NCBI GenBank assembly: GCA_025936205.1
Contig: JAICTU010000045.1
Span: 1-27,891 of the forward strand
DNA: 27,891 nt
Reading direction: 5' to 3'
DNA from: Polyangiaceae bacterium
GTDB lineage: Bacteria; Myxococcota; Polyangia; Polyangiales; Polyangiaceae
Made by a program: the position numbers and the translations under genes. Of the stretch, positions 16,707 to 25,653 are shown one piece after another (position 1 is the first letter of the stretch; every line of letters starts with the position of its first letter). Under the pieces are notes generated by a model. It had not been told where the DNA came from. It ran no database searches and saw only the letters and a list, made by a program, of their open reading frames with translations.

Positions 16707-17714
16707 ATGAGTATTCCAAAAGTCGCAATCGCGTGTCAGGGTGGCGGCAGTCACGCTGCTTTTGCTGCCGGCGTACTCGCCAGGCTGCTCGGCGCCGAGG
16801 AGCGCGAGCGCTTCCAGCTGGTGGCGTTGAGCGGCACGTCCGGCGGGGCCATGTGCGCATCGCTGGTCTGGCGTGGGTTGGTCTCCAGCGGTCCAGAAGA
16901 AGCAGCGCGGCGCCTGCTCGCCTTCTGGCGCGATCTCGAGGTGCACGACTGGGCGGATGCGATCTCCAACTTCTGGAGCGTCTGGTGGTCGCGTCTGCCG
17001 GTCACGGTCGATCTGAATCCTTATCTGTACGAGCCCGCAGCCGAGCCGACGCTGCGGCGCCTGCTGAGCAAGCATCTCGATCTCGAGCAGCTCGACCGCC
17101 AGCAGCCCAGCGGCGATCGCAGCCATCCCAAGCTCCTGATCGGAGCCACCGACGTGTTGTGCGGCGATCGGGTGATCTTCACCGGTGAAAAGCTGACCTA
17201 CGATGGCGTGATCGCGTCGGCGGCCGTGCCGCCGCTGTTCCGGGCCGTGAAGGCGGGCCAGCACCTGTGCTGGGACGGCCTGTTCACCACCAACCCACCG
17301 GTGCGGGAATTCACTGACCTCGACCCGCGGCCGGACGAGATCTGGCTGGTCCAGATCAATCCGCAGCGCCGCGCCCGTGAGCCGCGCAGCTTGCAGGAGA
17401 TCAACGATCGTCGCAATGAGCTCGCCGGCAACCTCTCGCTCGGGCAAGAGCTGTACTTCGTGCACCGGATCAATCGCTTGCTGGAGAGCTACCCCGCGCT
17501 CTCCGATCGCTACCAGCCGATCCGGATCCGCGTGGTGGAGCTCTCGGGTGCCGAGCTCGACTATCCATCCAAGCTCGATCGCAACCCGGCCTTCATCGAG
17601 CAGTTGATCGAGCGCGGCAGCAACAGCGCCGAAGCGTTCTTTGACGGTCGCTCGGAGTGGCCCCGCGCGTTCAGTACGCCTGCCCGGAGCGTGATCGCGG
17701 CGGCCGCGGAGTGA
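16707..17714 (+). CDS. Patatin-like phospholipase
   Basis: A 335-residue patatin-family lipid acyl hydrolase. The N-terminal QGGGSHAAFAAGVL (11-24) is the oxyanion glycine loop. The nucleophile elbow LSGTSGGAM gives Ser45, and CWDGLFTTNPPV supplies Asp190 of the Ser-Asp dyad, written DGL rather than the usual DGG/A. No signal peptide is present, so it is cytoplasmic or exported by another route. GGGAGGGG lies just before the ATG at 16707. The upstream continuation of the frame has no protein character. Other bacterial patatins act as phospholipase A or in storage-lipid and membrane turnover, and some are secreted effectors; the sequence does not distinguish these. It stands alone, convergent with the efflux operon and separated from it by a hairpin. 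Confidence 0.88.
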   Translation: MSIPKVAIACQGGGSHAAFAAGVLARLLGAEERERFQLVALSGTSGGAMCASLVWRGLVSSGPEEAARRLLAFWRDLEVHDWADAISNFWSVWWSRLPVTVDLNPYLYEPAAEPTLRRLLSKHLDLEQLDRQQPSGDRSHPKLLIGATDVLCGDRVIFTGEKLTYDGVIASAAVPPLFRAVKAGQHLCWDGLFTTNPPVREFTDLDPRPDEIWLVQINPQRRAREPRSLQEINDRRNELAGNLSLGQELYFVHRINRLLESYPALSDRYQPIRIRVVELSGAELDYPSKLDRNPAFIEQLIERGSNSAEAFFDGRSEWPRAFSTPARSVIAAAAE

Positions 17715-17723
17715 GGTCCGGAG

Positions 17724-17762
17724 AGCGGGCTCGAGGACGAGCGTTGCCGTACAGAGCCCGCT
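17724..17762. terminator. Hairpin between patatin gene and efflux operon
   Basis: AGCGGGCTC (17724-17732) pairs exactly with GAGCCCGCT (17754-17762) over a 21-nt loop, in the 57-bp gap between convergent 3' ends. No T-tract is present on either side. It is a candidate bidirectional 3'-end structure. Confidence 0.45.
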
Positions 17763-17771
17763 GACCCCAAA

Positions 17772-20700
17772 TCAAGCAGCGCCGAGTGCCGGGGGGAGCT
17801 GGGCCCGGCCACGGGCCGCCCTGCGCGCTTCCTTGCGGGCGCGGCGCCGGGCGGCCATGCGATCGAGCGTGAGGTAGACGATCGGGGTCGTGAACAGCGT
17901 CAGCAGCTGAGAGACGAGCAGGCCGCCGATGATGGTCAGGCCCAGCGGGTGGCGGAGCTCACTGCCTGCGCCGCTGCCGAGCGCGAGCGGCAACGCGCCG
18001 AGCATGGCCGCCAGGGTCGTCATCAGGATGGGGCGGAAGCGCAGGCGGCAAGCTTCGCGAACGGCGTGGCTGGCGGGCGCGCCCTCGCGTTCCGTCTCCA
18101 GCGCGAAGTCGATCATCAAGATGGCATTCTTCTTCACGATGCCGATCAGCAGCACGATGCCGATCAGGGCGATCACGTTCAGGTCGGTGCCGCTCAGCCA
18201 GAGCGCGATCAGCGCGCCCAGGCCCGCGGAGGGCAGGGTGGAGAGGATGGTGAGCGGATGCGCGTAGCTCTCGTAGAGCACGCCGAGCACGATGTAGACG
18301 GTGAGCAGCGCCGCGCCGATCAGGAAGGGCTGGCTGGAGAGCGAGTCGCGAAATGCCTGGGCCGTGCCGGAGAACGAGGCCTTGATCGTCGGCGGCAAGC
18401 CCAGCTCTTGCTCGGCCCGGTGGATCGCGTCCACCGCCTGCCCGAGCGCCACGCCGGGAGCGAGGTTGAAGGAGAGCGTGATGGAGGGAAACTGGCCCTG
18501 ATGGTTCACCTGCACGGGAGAGCTGCCGATCTCCTGCTTGCCCAGCGCGCGCAGGGGGACTTGCGAGCCGTCCGGCGCGCCCACGTACAGGTGGTCGAGG
18601 CCGCTCGGCCCCTGGGAGAAGGCCGGCGAGACTTCCATCACCACGCGGTACTCGTTGAGCTGGGTGAAGCTGGTCGCCACCTGGCGTTGTCCGTAGGCGT
18701 CGTAGAGCACGTTGTCGACGACGCCCGCCGTGAGCCCGAGGCGGGCGAGCGTGTCGCGATCCATGTTCAGGCTGAGCTGGAGGCCCGCGTTCTGCTGATC
18801 GCTGGTGACGTCGGTCAGCTCTTTGACCTTGCCCAGGCGCTCGAGCATGCGCGGGGCCCAGCTGTTCAGCTCCTGCAGATCGATGTCTTGCAGCGTGTAC
18901 TGGTACTGGGTGCGCGAGGCCCGGCCGCCCACGCGCATGTCCTGGGCCGCTTGCAGGAACAGGTTGATGCCGGACACCGCGGCGAGCTTGGGTCGCAGCC
19001 GCGCGATCACCTGGTCGGGCGTGCTCTTGCGCTGCGGCTTCGGCTTCAGGCTGATGAAGGCGGTGCCGGTGTTGGTGGTGGAGCCGCCGCCGCCGGTGAA
19101 GGAGACGACCTGGTCGACGTCCGGATCGGCGGAGAGAATGTCGTTCAGCGCCTTGGCGCGCTCGCGCATGGCAGGGAAGGAGATGTCCTGCGGGGCTTGC
19201 ATGAAGCCCATCATCAGCCCGGTGTCCTGCTGTGGGAACAGCCCCTTGGGCACGATCACGAACAGCGCCACGCTCGTGATCACGGTGGCGAGCGTCACAC
19301 CCTGCATGACGCGCTGGTGAGCCAGCACCCAGTCGAGCGCGCGCAGATAGGTCGCCTGCAAGCGATCGAAGCCGCGCTCGAGCGCGCGCAGGACGGCATT
19401 GGGATGCTCCGGTTGCGCGCGCAGCAGGCGCGAGCACAACATCGGCGTCAGGCTCAAGGAGACCAGGGCCGAGATCGCGATCGCGATGCTGAGCGTGACC
19501 GCAAACTCGCGAAACAGTCTGCCCACCACGCCGCCCATCAGCAGGATGGGCAGGAACACCGCCACCAGCGAGGCGGTGATCGAGAGGATGGTGAAGCCGA
19601 TCTGCCGGGCGCCGGCCAGCGCCGCTTGCAGCGGGGACTGGCCTTGCTCCAGGTGGCGGGTGACGTTCTCCGTGACCACGATCGCGTCATCCACCACGAA
19701 GCCGGTGGCCACCGTCAGCGCCATCAGCGACAGGTTGTCGATGCTGTAGTCGAGCAGATACATGACGCCGAAGGTCCCGATCAGCGACAAGGGCACGGCG
19801 GCGCTCGGGATGAAGGTGGCGCGCAGGTTGCGCAGGAACAAGAACACGACCGCCACCACCAGCACCACGCTGGCCAGGAGCGCGCGCTCGACCTCTTGTA
19901 CCGAGGCGCGGATCGACTGGGTGCGGTCGACGGAGTTTTGCACGTGGATGGCGGGCGAGATCGACGCGGCCAGGTCGGGCAACAGCTGGCGAATGCGTTC
20001 GTTGGTCTCCAGGATGTTCGCACCCGGCTGGCGGCGAATGACCAGCACCACCGAGCGCTTGCCGTTGGTCCAGGCGGCGGCGCGGTCGTTCTCCACGTCG
20101 TCGAACACCTTGGCCACATCCGAGAGGCGCACTGGTGCGCCCGCCTTCTGACCGATCACCAGGTCGCGGAAGGCGTCCGCGCCGAAGAGTTGGTCATTGG
20201 CCGAGATCACGCGCATCTTGCCGCCGCCGCTGAGCGAGCCCTTGGGCGCGTTGGCCGTCGCCGCCGAGATCGCGCTGCGCACGTCTTCCAGGCCCAGGCC
20301 GACGCCGGCGAGCGCGTCGGGGTCCACTTGCACGCGCACCGCTGGCTGCTGCCCGCCGCCCACGAACACCTGGCCCACGCCCTCGACGCGCGACAGCTTT
20401 TGAACCAGCACGGTATTGGCCGCGTCAAACACCTGCGCGAGCGGCAGCGTGTCGCTGCTCAGGGACACGATCATGATAGGCGCGTCCGCCGGGTTGACCT
20501 TGCGGTAGTTCGGGCGCGTCGGCAGGTTGGTGGGCAGCTCGCCACCCGCGGCGGCGATCGCGGCTTGCACGTCGCGCGCCGCCGACTCCACGTTGCGGGC
20601 CAGATCGAACTGGAGGGTGATGTTGGTGGTGCCGAGCGAGCTGGTCGAGGTGATCTCCGAGACGCCGGCGATGCGTCCAAAGCGGCGCTCGAGCGGCGTC

Positions 20701-20891
20701 GCCACGGAAGAAGCCATCGTCTCCGGGCTGGCTCCGGGCAGCGCGGCGTTGACGTTGATGGTCGGGAATTCCACGCGCGGCAGTGGCGCGACCGGCAGCA
20801 GGCGGAAGGCCAGGACACCGGCGAGCACGATGCCCAATGAGAGCAGCGTGGTCGCCACCGGCCGGCGGATGAAGATGCTGGAGAACATCAT
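17772..20891 (-). CDS. mdtC: RND efflux permease subunit, MdtC-like
   Basis: A 1,039-residue inner-membrane RND transporter. The N-terminus SIFIRRPVATTLLSLGIVLAG and RLLPVAPLPRVEFP, then GASPETMASSVATPLERRFG and RIAGVSEITS, follow the MdtC subtype of the MdtBC heteromer closely. Two large periplasmic loops separate 12 expected membrane helices. Helix 4 carries GFVVDDAIVVTENV with the proton-relay Asp401-Asp402, and helix 10 carries IGIVKKNAILMIDFAL with the conserved Lys. The start is a double ATG; GGGAGAGG lies 6 nt upstream. Only 18 bp separate it from mdtB, so it is the last gene of mdtABC. In E. coli MdtB2C forms a trimer that exports bile salts and other drugs through TolC; substrates here are unknown. 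The C-terminal Arg/Ala-rich tail (about 25 residues) is lineage-specific. Confidence 0.92.
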   Translation of the reverse strand: MMFSSIFIRRPVATTLLSLGIVLAGVLAFRLLPVAPLPRVEFPTINVNAALPGASPETMASSVATPLERRFGRIAGVSEITSTSSLGTTNITLQFDLARNVESAARDVQAAIAAAGGELPTNLPTRPNYRKVNPADAPIMIVSLSSDTLPLAQVFDAANTVLVQKLSRVEGVGQVFVGGGQQPAVRVQVDPDALAGVGLGLEDVRSAISAATANAPKGSLSGGGKMRVISANDQLFGADAFRDLVIGQKAGAPVRLSDVAKVFDDVENDRAAAWTNGKRSVVLVIRRQPGANILETNERIRQLLPDLAASISPAIHVQNSVDRTQSIRASVQEVERALLASVVLVVAVVFLFLRNLRATFIPSAAVPLSLIGTFGVMYLLDYSIDNLSLMALTVATGFVVDDAIVVTENVTRHLEQGQSPLQAALAGARQIGFTILSITASLVAVFLPILLMGGVVGRLFREFAVTLSIAIAISALVSLSLTPMLCSRLLRAQPEHPNAVLRALERGFDRLQATYLRALDWVLAHQRVMQGVTLATVITSVALFVIVPKGLFPQQDTGLMMGFMQAPQDISFPAMRERAKALNDILSADPDVDQVVSFTGGGGSTTNTGTAFISLKPKPQRKSTPDQVIARLRPKLAAVSGINLFLQAAQDMRVGGRASRTQYQYTLQDIDLQELNSWAPRMLERLGKVKELTDVTSDQQNAGLQLSLNMDRDTLARLGLTAGVVDNVLYDAYGQRQVATSFTQLNEYRVVMEVSPAFSQGPSGLDHLYVGAPDGSQVPLRALGKQEIGSSPVQVNHQGQFPSITLSFNLAPGVALGQAVDAIHRAEQELGLPPTIKASFSGTAQAFRDSLSSQPFLIGAALLTVYIVLGVLYESYAHPLTILSTLPSAGLGALIALWLSGTDLNVIALIGIVLLIGIVKKNAILMIDFALETEREGAPASHAVREACRLRFRPILMTTLAAMLGALPLALGSGAGSELRHPLGLTIIGGLLVSQLLTLFTTPIVYLTLDRMAARRRARKEARRAARGRAQLPPALGAA

Positions 20892-20909
20892 GGCGGGCCT
20901 CTCCCGGCC

Positions 20910-23900
20910 TCACGGGCCAATGGCGGCGTCGTCCTCGCCATAGCGGGGCAACGCCGGCGCACGCCGTGTGACGCTGCGCAGCCAGTGGCCGAAGCGGGTC
21001 ATGTACAGATAGATGACCGGCGTGGTGTAGAGCGTCAGCACCTGGGAGATCAGCAGGCCGCCCACGATCGACACGCCCAGCGGGCGCCGCAGCTCCGAGC
21101 CGGTGCCGGTGCCGAGCGCGAGCGGAATGCCGCCCAGCAAGGCCGCCAGCGTGGTCATCATGATCGGGCGGAAGCGCAGCAGGCACGCCTTGTGGATCGC
21201 CTCGAGCGGCGAGAGCCCTCGATCGCGTTCGGCCTCCAGCGCGAAGTCGATCATCATGATAGCATTCTTCTTCACGATGCCGATCAGCAGGATCATCCCG
21301 ATCAGGGCGATCACGCTGAACTCCTGCCCACACACGAGCAACGCGAGCAGCGCGCCGACGCCTGCGGAGGGCAGCGACGACAGGATGGTGATCGGGTGAA
21401 TGTAGCTCTCGTAGAGCACGCCCAGCACGATGTAGACGGTGATCACCGCCGCCGCGAGCAGAGCAGGCTCGCTCGCCAGCGACTCACGGAAGGCGCGCGC
21501 AGTGCCGGTGAAATCGGCGCGCACCCCGGGCGGCAGCGCCACACGCCGCTCCGCCTCGTGGATCGCGTCCACGGCCTGGCCGAGCGAGGCACCGGGTGCG
21601 AGGTTGAAGGAGAGCGTGGCCGCCGGGAATTGACCCTGGTGCGCGACGATCAGCGGCGCCGTCGTCTCGGCGAAATGAGCGAAGGCGGAGAGCGGCACCG
21701 TGTCGCCGCTCTTGGAGCGCACATACAGGTGCGCCAGCGCACCGGGGTCATCCTTCAGCTCCGGCTTGACCTCGAGGATCACCCGGTACTGGTTCAGCTG
21801 GGTGAAGATGGTGGACACTTGCCGTTGCCCGAAGGCGTCGTACAGGGTGTCGTCGATGGCTTGCGGCGTGATGCCGAGGCGCGAGGCGGTGTCGCGGTCG
21901 ATGGTCAGCGCGACGGAGAGTCCGCCGTTTTGCTGATCGCTCGCCACGTCGGCCAGCTCGGGCAGCTGCGAGAGCTCCCGCTGCATCGTGTCGGCCCAGA
22001 GCGCGAGCTCCTGCGGGTCGGAGTCCTCGAGCGTGTACTGGAACTGGGTCTGGCTGACGCGCGTATCGATCTGCAGGTCCTGCACCGCCTGGAGATGCAC
22101 ATCCAGGCCGGGTAGCTCGGCCAGCCGCGGCCTCAGCCGGTCGATGATCTCGCCCGCGCTCGCGTGCCGCTCGCTGCGCGGCCTGAGCGTGATCGAGAGC
22201 CGGCCGCTGTTGGTAGTGGGGTTGGTGCCGTCGGCGCCGATGAACGAGACCACGTTGTCCACGTCCGGGTCGCTGCGTACGATGTCGCTGGCCTGCGTCT
22301 CCAGGTCCATCATGCGCGGGAACGAGACGTCGGGCGCGGCCTGGGTGACGCCGAGCAAGAGCCCCGTATCCTGCCCGGGGAAGAAGCCCTTGGGGATGCC
22401 GACCGCGAGCAGCACCGTCACGGCCAGCGTGCCGACGGTGATCACGGCCGTGGTCAGCTGGTGCGCGAGGACCCAGCGCAGACCGCGATCATAGAAGTCG
22501 AGCGCCGCATCGAAGACGCGCTCCGACGCGCGATAGAACCTGCCGCGCTCGCTGGCGGGGGGCTCCGGCTCCAGCAGGTGCGCACACATCATGGGCGTGA
22601 GCGTCAGCGACAGGATCGCGGAGACCACGATTGCCACGCTGAGCGTCACGGCAAATTCGCGGAACAGGCGCCCGACCACCCCGCCCATGAACAGCAGCGG
22701 GATCAGCACGGCCACCAGGGAGACGGTGAGCGACAGAATCGTGAAGGCGATCTGTTTGCTGCCGGCGATGGCCGCCTCGAACGGCGACATGCCGTCCTCG
22801 ATGTAGCGCGCCACGTTTTCGATCATCACGATCGCGTCGTCGACGACGAAGCCGGTCGAGATGGTGAGCGCCATCAGCGACAGGTTGTCCAGACTGTAGC
22901 CGGCGAGGTACATGATGCCGAACGTGCCGACCAGCGACAGCGGCACCGTGATGCTGGGGATGGCGGTCGCGCGCAGGTTGCGCAAGAACGCGAAGATCAC
23001 GCCCACCACCAGCCCGATGGTGAGCACCAGCGTGAACTCCACGTCCTCGACGGACGCGCGCACCGTCTCGGTGCGGTCCGACAGCACGCGCACCTGCAAG
23101 CCTTGCGGCAGGGAGGCAGTGAGCTGCGGCAAGAGCGCCTTGATGCGGTTGGCGACCTCGATCACGTTGGCGCCCGGCTGCCGCTGCACGTTGAGCAGAA
23201 TGGCGCGCTTCTGGTCCGCCCAGCCCGCGAGCTCGGCGTTCTCGACGCCGTCGATCACGTCAGCGACCTCGACCAAGCGTACGGGAGCGCCGTTCTTGTA
23301 GGCGATCACCAGCGGGCGGAAGCCGTCGGCGCCGCTGAGCTGGTCGTTGGTGGCAAGCGAGTAGTTCTGGCGCGCGCCGTCCAGCGTGCCCTTGGGCTGG
23401 TTCACGTTGGCCGCGGCCACCGCCGTGCGCAGATCCTCCAGACTCAGCCCGGCGCCGGCGAGCGCCTCCGGATCGGCCTGGATGCGCACCGCCGGCTTCT
23501 GGCCGCCGTTGATCGAGACCAGACCCACGCCGGAGACCTGTGAGATCTTCTGCGCCAGGACCGAGTCGGCGTAGTCGTCGACCTGGCTCAGAGGCAGCGT
23601 GTCGGAGCTCACCCCGAGCGTCAGGATCGGCGCGTCCGCGGGGTTGCTCTTGCTGTAGCTCGGCGGTGAGGGCAAGCTGCGCGAAAGGAACGTGGTCGCG
23701 GCGTTGATCGCCGCCTGCACGTCTTGTTCGGCCGCGTCGATGTCGCGGTCCAGATCAAACTGCAGCGTGATCTGCGAGTTGCCGAAGCTGCTCACGCTGG
23801 TGAGCTGCGCCAGGGCCGGGATCTGCCCGAACTGGCGCTCCAGCGGCGTGGTCACCGAAGAGGCGACGGTGTCCGCGCTGGCCCCGGGCAGCTGCGCAGA

Positions 23901-24044
23901 GACCACGATGGTCGGATAGTCCACCTGCGGCAACGCGGAGATCGGTAGCTCGCGGAAGCCCAGCAGGCCTGCCAGCAGCAGCCCGAACATGAGCAGCGTG
24001 GTGGCGACAGGCCGCCGGATGAACAGCTCGGAGAAGCCGGTCAT
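20910..24044 (-). CDS. mdtB: RND efflux permease subunit, MdtB-like
   Basis: A 1,044-residue RND transporter and partner of the following gene. The N-terminus LFIRRPVATTLLMFGLLLAG and the stretches ISALPQVDYPT, TTPLERQFGQ, VQAAINAAT and YSKSNPADAPI match MdtB rather than MdtC. Helix 4 has GFVVDDAIVMIEN (Asp402-Asp403), and helix 10 has IGIVKKNAIMMIDFAL. The two permeases are paralogues and diverge mainly in the porter loops, as expected for an obligate heteromer. Its ATG overlaps the mdtA stop codon (ATGA), so translation is coupled, and mdtC follows after 18 bp. No outer-membrane factor (TolC) gene lies in the window, so the exit duct must be encoded elsewhere, as in the E. coli system. Confidence 0.92.
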   Translation of the reverse strand: MTGFSELFIRRPVATTLLMFGLLLAGLLGFRELPISALPQVDYPTIVVSAQLPGASADTVASSVTTPLERQFGQIPALAQLTSVSSFGNSQITLQFDLDRDIDAAEQDVQAAINAATTFLSRSLPSPPSYSKSNPADAPILTLGVSSDTLPLSQVDDYADSVLAQKISQVSGVGLVSINGGQKPAVRIQADPEALAGAGLSLEDLRTAVAAANVNQPKGTLDGARQNYSLATNDQLSGADGFRPLVIAYKNGAPVRLVEVADVIDGVENAELAGWADQKRAILLNVQRQPGANVIEVANRIKALLPQLTASLPQGLQVRVLSDRTETVRASVEDVEFTLVLTIGLVVGVIFAFLRNLRATAIPSITVPLSLVGTFGIMYLAGYSLDNLSLMALTISTGFVVDDAIVMIENVARYIEDGMSPFEAAIAGSKQIAFTILSLTVSLVAVLIPLLFMGGVVGRLFREFAVTLSVAIVVSAILSLTLTPMMCAHLLEPEPPASERGRFYRASERVFDAALDFYDRGLRWVLAHQLTTAVITVGTLAVTVLLAVGIPKGFFPGQDTGLLLGVTQAAPDVSFPRMMDLETQASDIVRSDPDVDNVVSFIGADGTNPTTNSGRLSITLRPRSERHASAGEIIDRLRPRLAELPGLDVHLQAVQDLQIDTRVSQTQFQYTLEDSDPQELALWADTMQRELSQLPELADVASDQQNGGLSVALTIDRDTASRLGITPQAIDDTLYDAFGQRQVSTIFTQLNQYRVILEVKPELKDDPGALAHLYVRSKSGDTVPLSAFAHFAETTAPLIVAHQGQFPAATLSFNLAPGASLGQAVDAIHEAERRVALPPGVRADFTGTARAFRESLASEPALLAAAVITVYIVLGVLYESYIHPITILSSLPSAGVGALLALLVCGQEFSVIALIGMILLIGIVKKNAIMMIDFALEAERDRGLSPLEAIHKACLLRFRPIMMTTLAALLGGIPLALGTGTGSELRRPLGVSIVGGLLISQVLTLYTTPVIYLYMTRFGHWLRSVTRRAPALPRYGEDDAAIGP

Positions 24045-25345
24045 GACTTTTGCCGCCGCGGATGCGGTGCCCCGGATTCAGCTTCCTGCGGGCCAGGACC
24101 CTCGCCGCGGGGTGCGCCCTCGCCGCCTTTTCTCGGCGCGCCTTCGGCGCGGGGCGCAACCTTGGCATTGGGCTTGAGCTGGCTCTGACCTTCGACCACG
24201 ACCTGCTCGCCCTCCGCCAGACCCTTGTCGACGACCGCCTGGTTGTCCTGGACCAGCGCCACGTTGACCGGACGCACCTGCACCGTCTGATCTGCCGTGA
24301 CCACATAGACGAAGCTGCCGTCAGGTCCGCGCTGGATCGATGCCGAGGGCACCACCAGCGCGCCCGCGCGCGTCTCGACCTGCAGGCGCACCTTGACGAA
24401 CTGATTCGGCCAGAGCTGCCGTTCGGCGTTGGGCACGATCGCCTTCAGCTTGGCGGTGGCCGTCTGCTGGTTGATCTGGTTGTCGACCAGGGCCAGGGTC
24501 CCGGAGCCGAGCGCCTGCGAGCCGTCGCGGCTCGACACCTGTACCCGCAGCGGACCCTTGGCGAGGGCCTGGTTGACCTGCGTCAGATCGTCCTGCGGCA
24601 GAGCGAAGACGATCGACATCGGATCCAGCTGTGTGATCACCACCAGCCCCGTCGGATCGCTGGCATGGATCAGGTTGCCCGGGTCCACCAGGCGCACGCC
24701 CGTGACCCCGGCGCTCGGCGCGCGCACCCGGGCGTAGTCGAGCTGCAGCTTGGCGTTTTCGATCTGCGCCCGGTCTCCCACCAGGTTGGCTTCGTACTGG
24801 TGCACCAGCGCCTGCTGATCATCGAGCTGCTGCTGGGTGATCAGGTTGTCCCGGGTCAAGCCTTGATCGCGCTTCAGCGTGGCGCGCGCCCCCTCGAGCT
24901 GCGCCGTGTCGCGGGCGAGCGCTGCTTCCGCCTGGTGCAGCTGGATGGTGAAGGGCCGCGGATCGATCTCCGCGAGTACGTCCTTGGCGTGCACCGCCTG
25001 GCCCTCCTGAAACAGCACGCGCTCGAGCCGTCCATCGACCTGGCTACGCACCGTCACCGTGCTGATGGGCACCGCGTTACCGAGCCCGTCGAGGTAGATC
25101 GGGACATCGCGGGCCATCACCTGGGCGGTCACCACGGGCACCGGCCTGGCAGCCGCGCCGCCCTGTGCTGCACCTGCCGGAGCACCCGCGCGGGGTTCGG
25201 CGACGGCGCGACGCGAGCGGAAGAAGAGTGCACCGCCAGCGAACAGGAGCAGCAGCGCGCCGATCGCGGCCAGCGTGCGCCAGCGCCGGGTCGAGCCTTC
25301 GCGCCGTACCGGAGGAAACGGACCTCCCAGGACTCTCTGTGACAT
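24041..25345 (-). CDS. mdtA: RND efflux periplasmic adaptor, MdtA-like
   Basis: A 434-residue membrane-fusion protein linking the MdtBC pump to an outer-membrane channel. Residues 24-43 form an N-terminal membrane anchor. They are followed by an Ala/Pro-rich linker, a lipoyl half-motif (VTVRSQVDGRLERVLFQEGQ, 97-116), an alpha-hairpin (about 134-205), the second lipoyl half (APSAGVTGVRLVDPGN) and the beta-barrel and membrane-proximal domains (VVITQLDPMSIVFALPQDDL onward). The order and wording match MdtA. A basic, Gly/Pro-rich tail of about 44 residues is unusual. I chose ATG 25345 because GAGG lies 5 nt upstream; the frame is open much further but overlaps the kinase gene. A -24/-12 promoter match ends 12 bp before the ATG, so the GAGG could be untranscribed if that promoter is used. 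Confidence 0.9.
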   Translation of the reverse strand: MSQRVLGGPFPPVRREGSTRRWRTLAAIGALLLLFAGGALFFRSRRAVAEPRAGAPAGAAQGGAAARPVPVVTAQVMARDVPIYLDGLGNAVPISTVTVRSQVDGRLERVLFQEGQAVHAKDVLAEIDPRPFTIQLHQAEAALARDTAQLEGARATLKRDQGLTRDNLITQQQLDDQQALVHQYEANLVGDRAQIENAKLQLDYARVRAPSAGVTGVRLVDPGNLIHASDPTGLVVITQLDPMSIVFALPQDDLTQVNQALAKGPLRVQVSSRDGSQALGSGTLALVDNQINQQTATAKLKAIVPNAERQLWPNQFVKVRLQVETRAGALVVPSASIQRGPDGSFVYVVTADQTVQVRPVNVALVQDNQAVVDKGLAEGEQVVVEGQSQLKPNAKVAPRAEGAPRKGGEGAPRGEGPGPQEAESGAPHPRRQKS

Positions 25346-25357
25346 TGCAGCCTCGTC

Positions 25358-25373
25358 AGCGAGTTTCGTGCCA
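25358..25373 (-). promoter_or_regulatory. Candidate sigma-54 promoter of mdtABC
   Basis: The minus strand reads TGGCACG-AAAC-TCGCT. Against the sigma-54 consensus TGGCACG-N4-TTGCW there is a single mismatch, and GG and GC are exactly 10 bp apart. Transcription would start near 25347, only 2 nt before the mdtA ATG, giving an almost leaderless mRNA. Confidence 0.65.
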
Positions 25374-25440
25374 GCGTCAAGCGGGACGCGCGGGGGGCGC
25401 GGCCGCCCGACGGCGCTACCGAACAAGCCAGCGCAGGCCC

Positions 25441-25464
25441 TCGCAAAGCCCGTTGCCTTTGCGA
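25441..25464. promoter_or_regulatory. Inverted repeat 1, candidate activator site
   Basis: TCGCAAAG (25441-25448) and CTTTGCGA (25457-25464) are an exact 8-bp inverted repeat with an 8-nt spacer. It lies about 95-120 bp upstream of the mdtA start and about 200-220 bp upstream of the kinase promoter, where NtrC-type activators bind. Confidence 0.55.
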
Positions 25465-25496
25465 TTTGCGCGCTGAGGAGGAAATAGGCGCGCAAA
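25465..25496. promoter_or_regulatory. Inverted repeat 2, candidate activator site
   Basis: TTTGCGCGC (25465-25473) and GCGCGCAAA (25488-25496) are an exact 9-bp inverted repeat with a 14-nt spacer, half-site centres 23 bp apart. It directly abuts inverted repeat 1 and shares its TTTGCG/CGCAAA half-site core, so both are probably read by the same dimeric regulator. Confidence 0.55.
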
Positions 25497-25637
25497 CCCC
25501 GCCCTCGAAGACTTCGCGCGTCGAGCGTCTGCGATTCCGACACCTGTCCAGTTCCCAGACAGCTGCGAGCCGGGTCACCTTTCCTGCCAAGTGCAGGGTT
25601 TTCTGGCGCTTGCGCTCGCGGTCGCGCCCCGGCTTGA

Positions 25638-25653
25638 CGGTACGGCTTTTGCT
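25638..25653 (+). promoter_or_regulatory. Candidate sigma-54 promoter of the kinase-regulator operon
   Basis: The plus strand reads CGGTACG-GCTT-TTGCT, a 14/16 match to the sigma-54 consensus with GG (25639-25640) and GC (25651-25652) at the exact 10-bp spacing. Transcription would start near 25664, 4 nt before the GTG start of the kinase gene. Confidence 0.6.

Noticed and set aside
17949..20840. Long plus-strand frame (963 codons) opposite mdtC
   Set aside because: It lies wholly within a clear RND permease gene on the other strand and has His/Arg/Gln-rich composition typical of an antisense shadow.
25443..25457. A further minus-strand -24/-12-like sequence (GGCAACG, 4 nt, TTGC)
   Set aside because: The GG-GC spacing is 11 bp instead of 10, which normally abolishes sigma-54 recognition, and the sequence is explained by inverted repeat 1.
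25635..25640. TTGACG as a sigma-70 -35 box for the kinase gene
   Set aside because: No acceptable -10 hexamer occurs 16-18 bp downstream; the position is better explained by the overlapping sigma-54 match.
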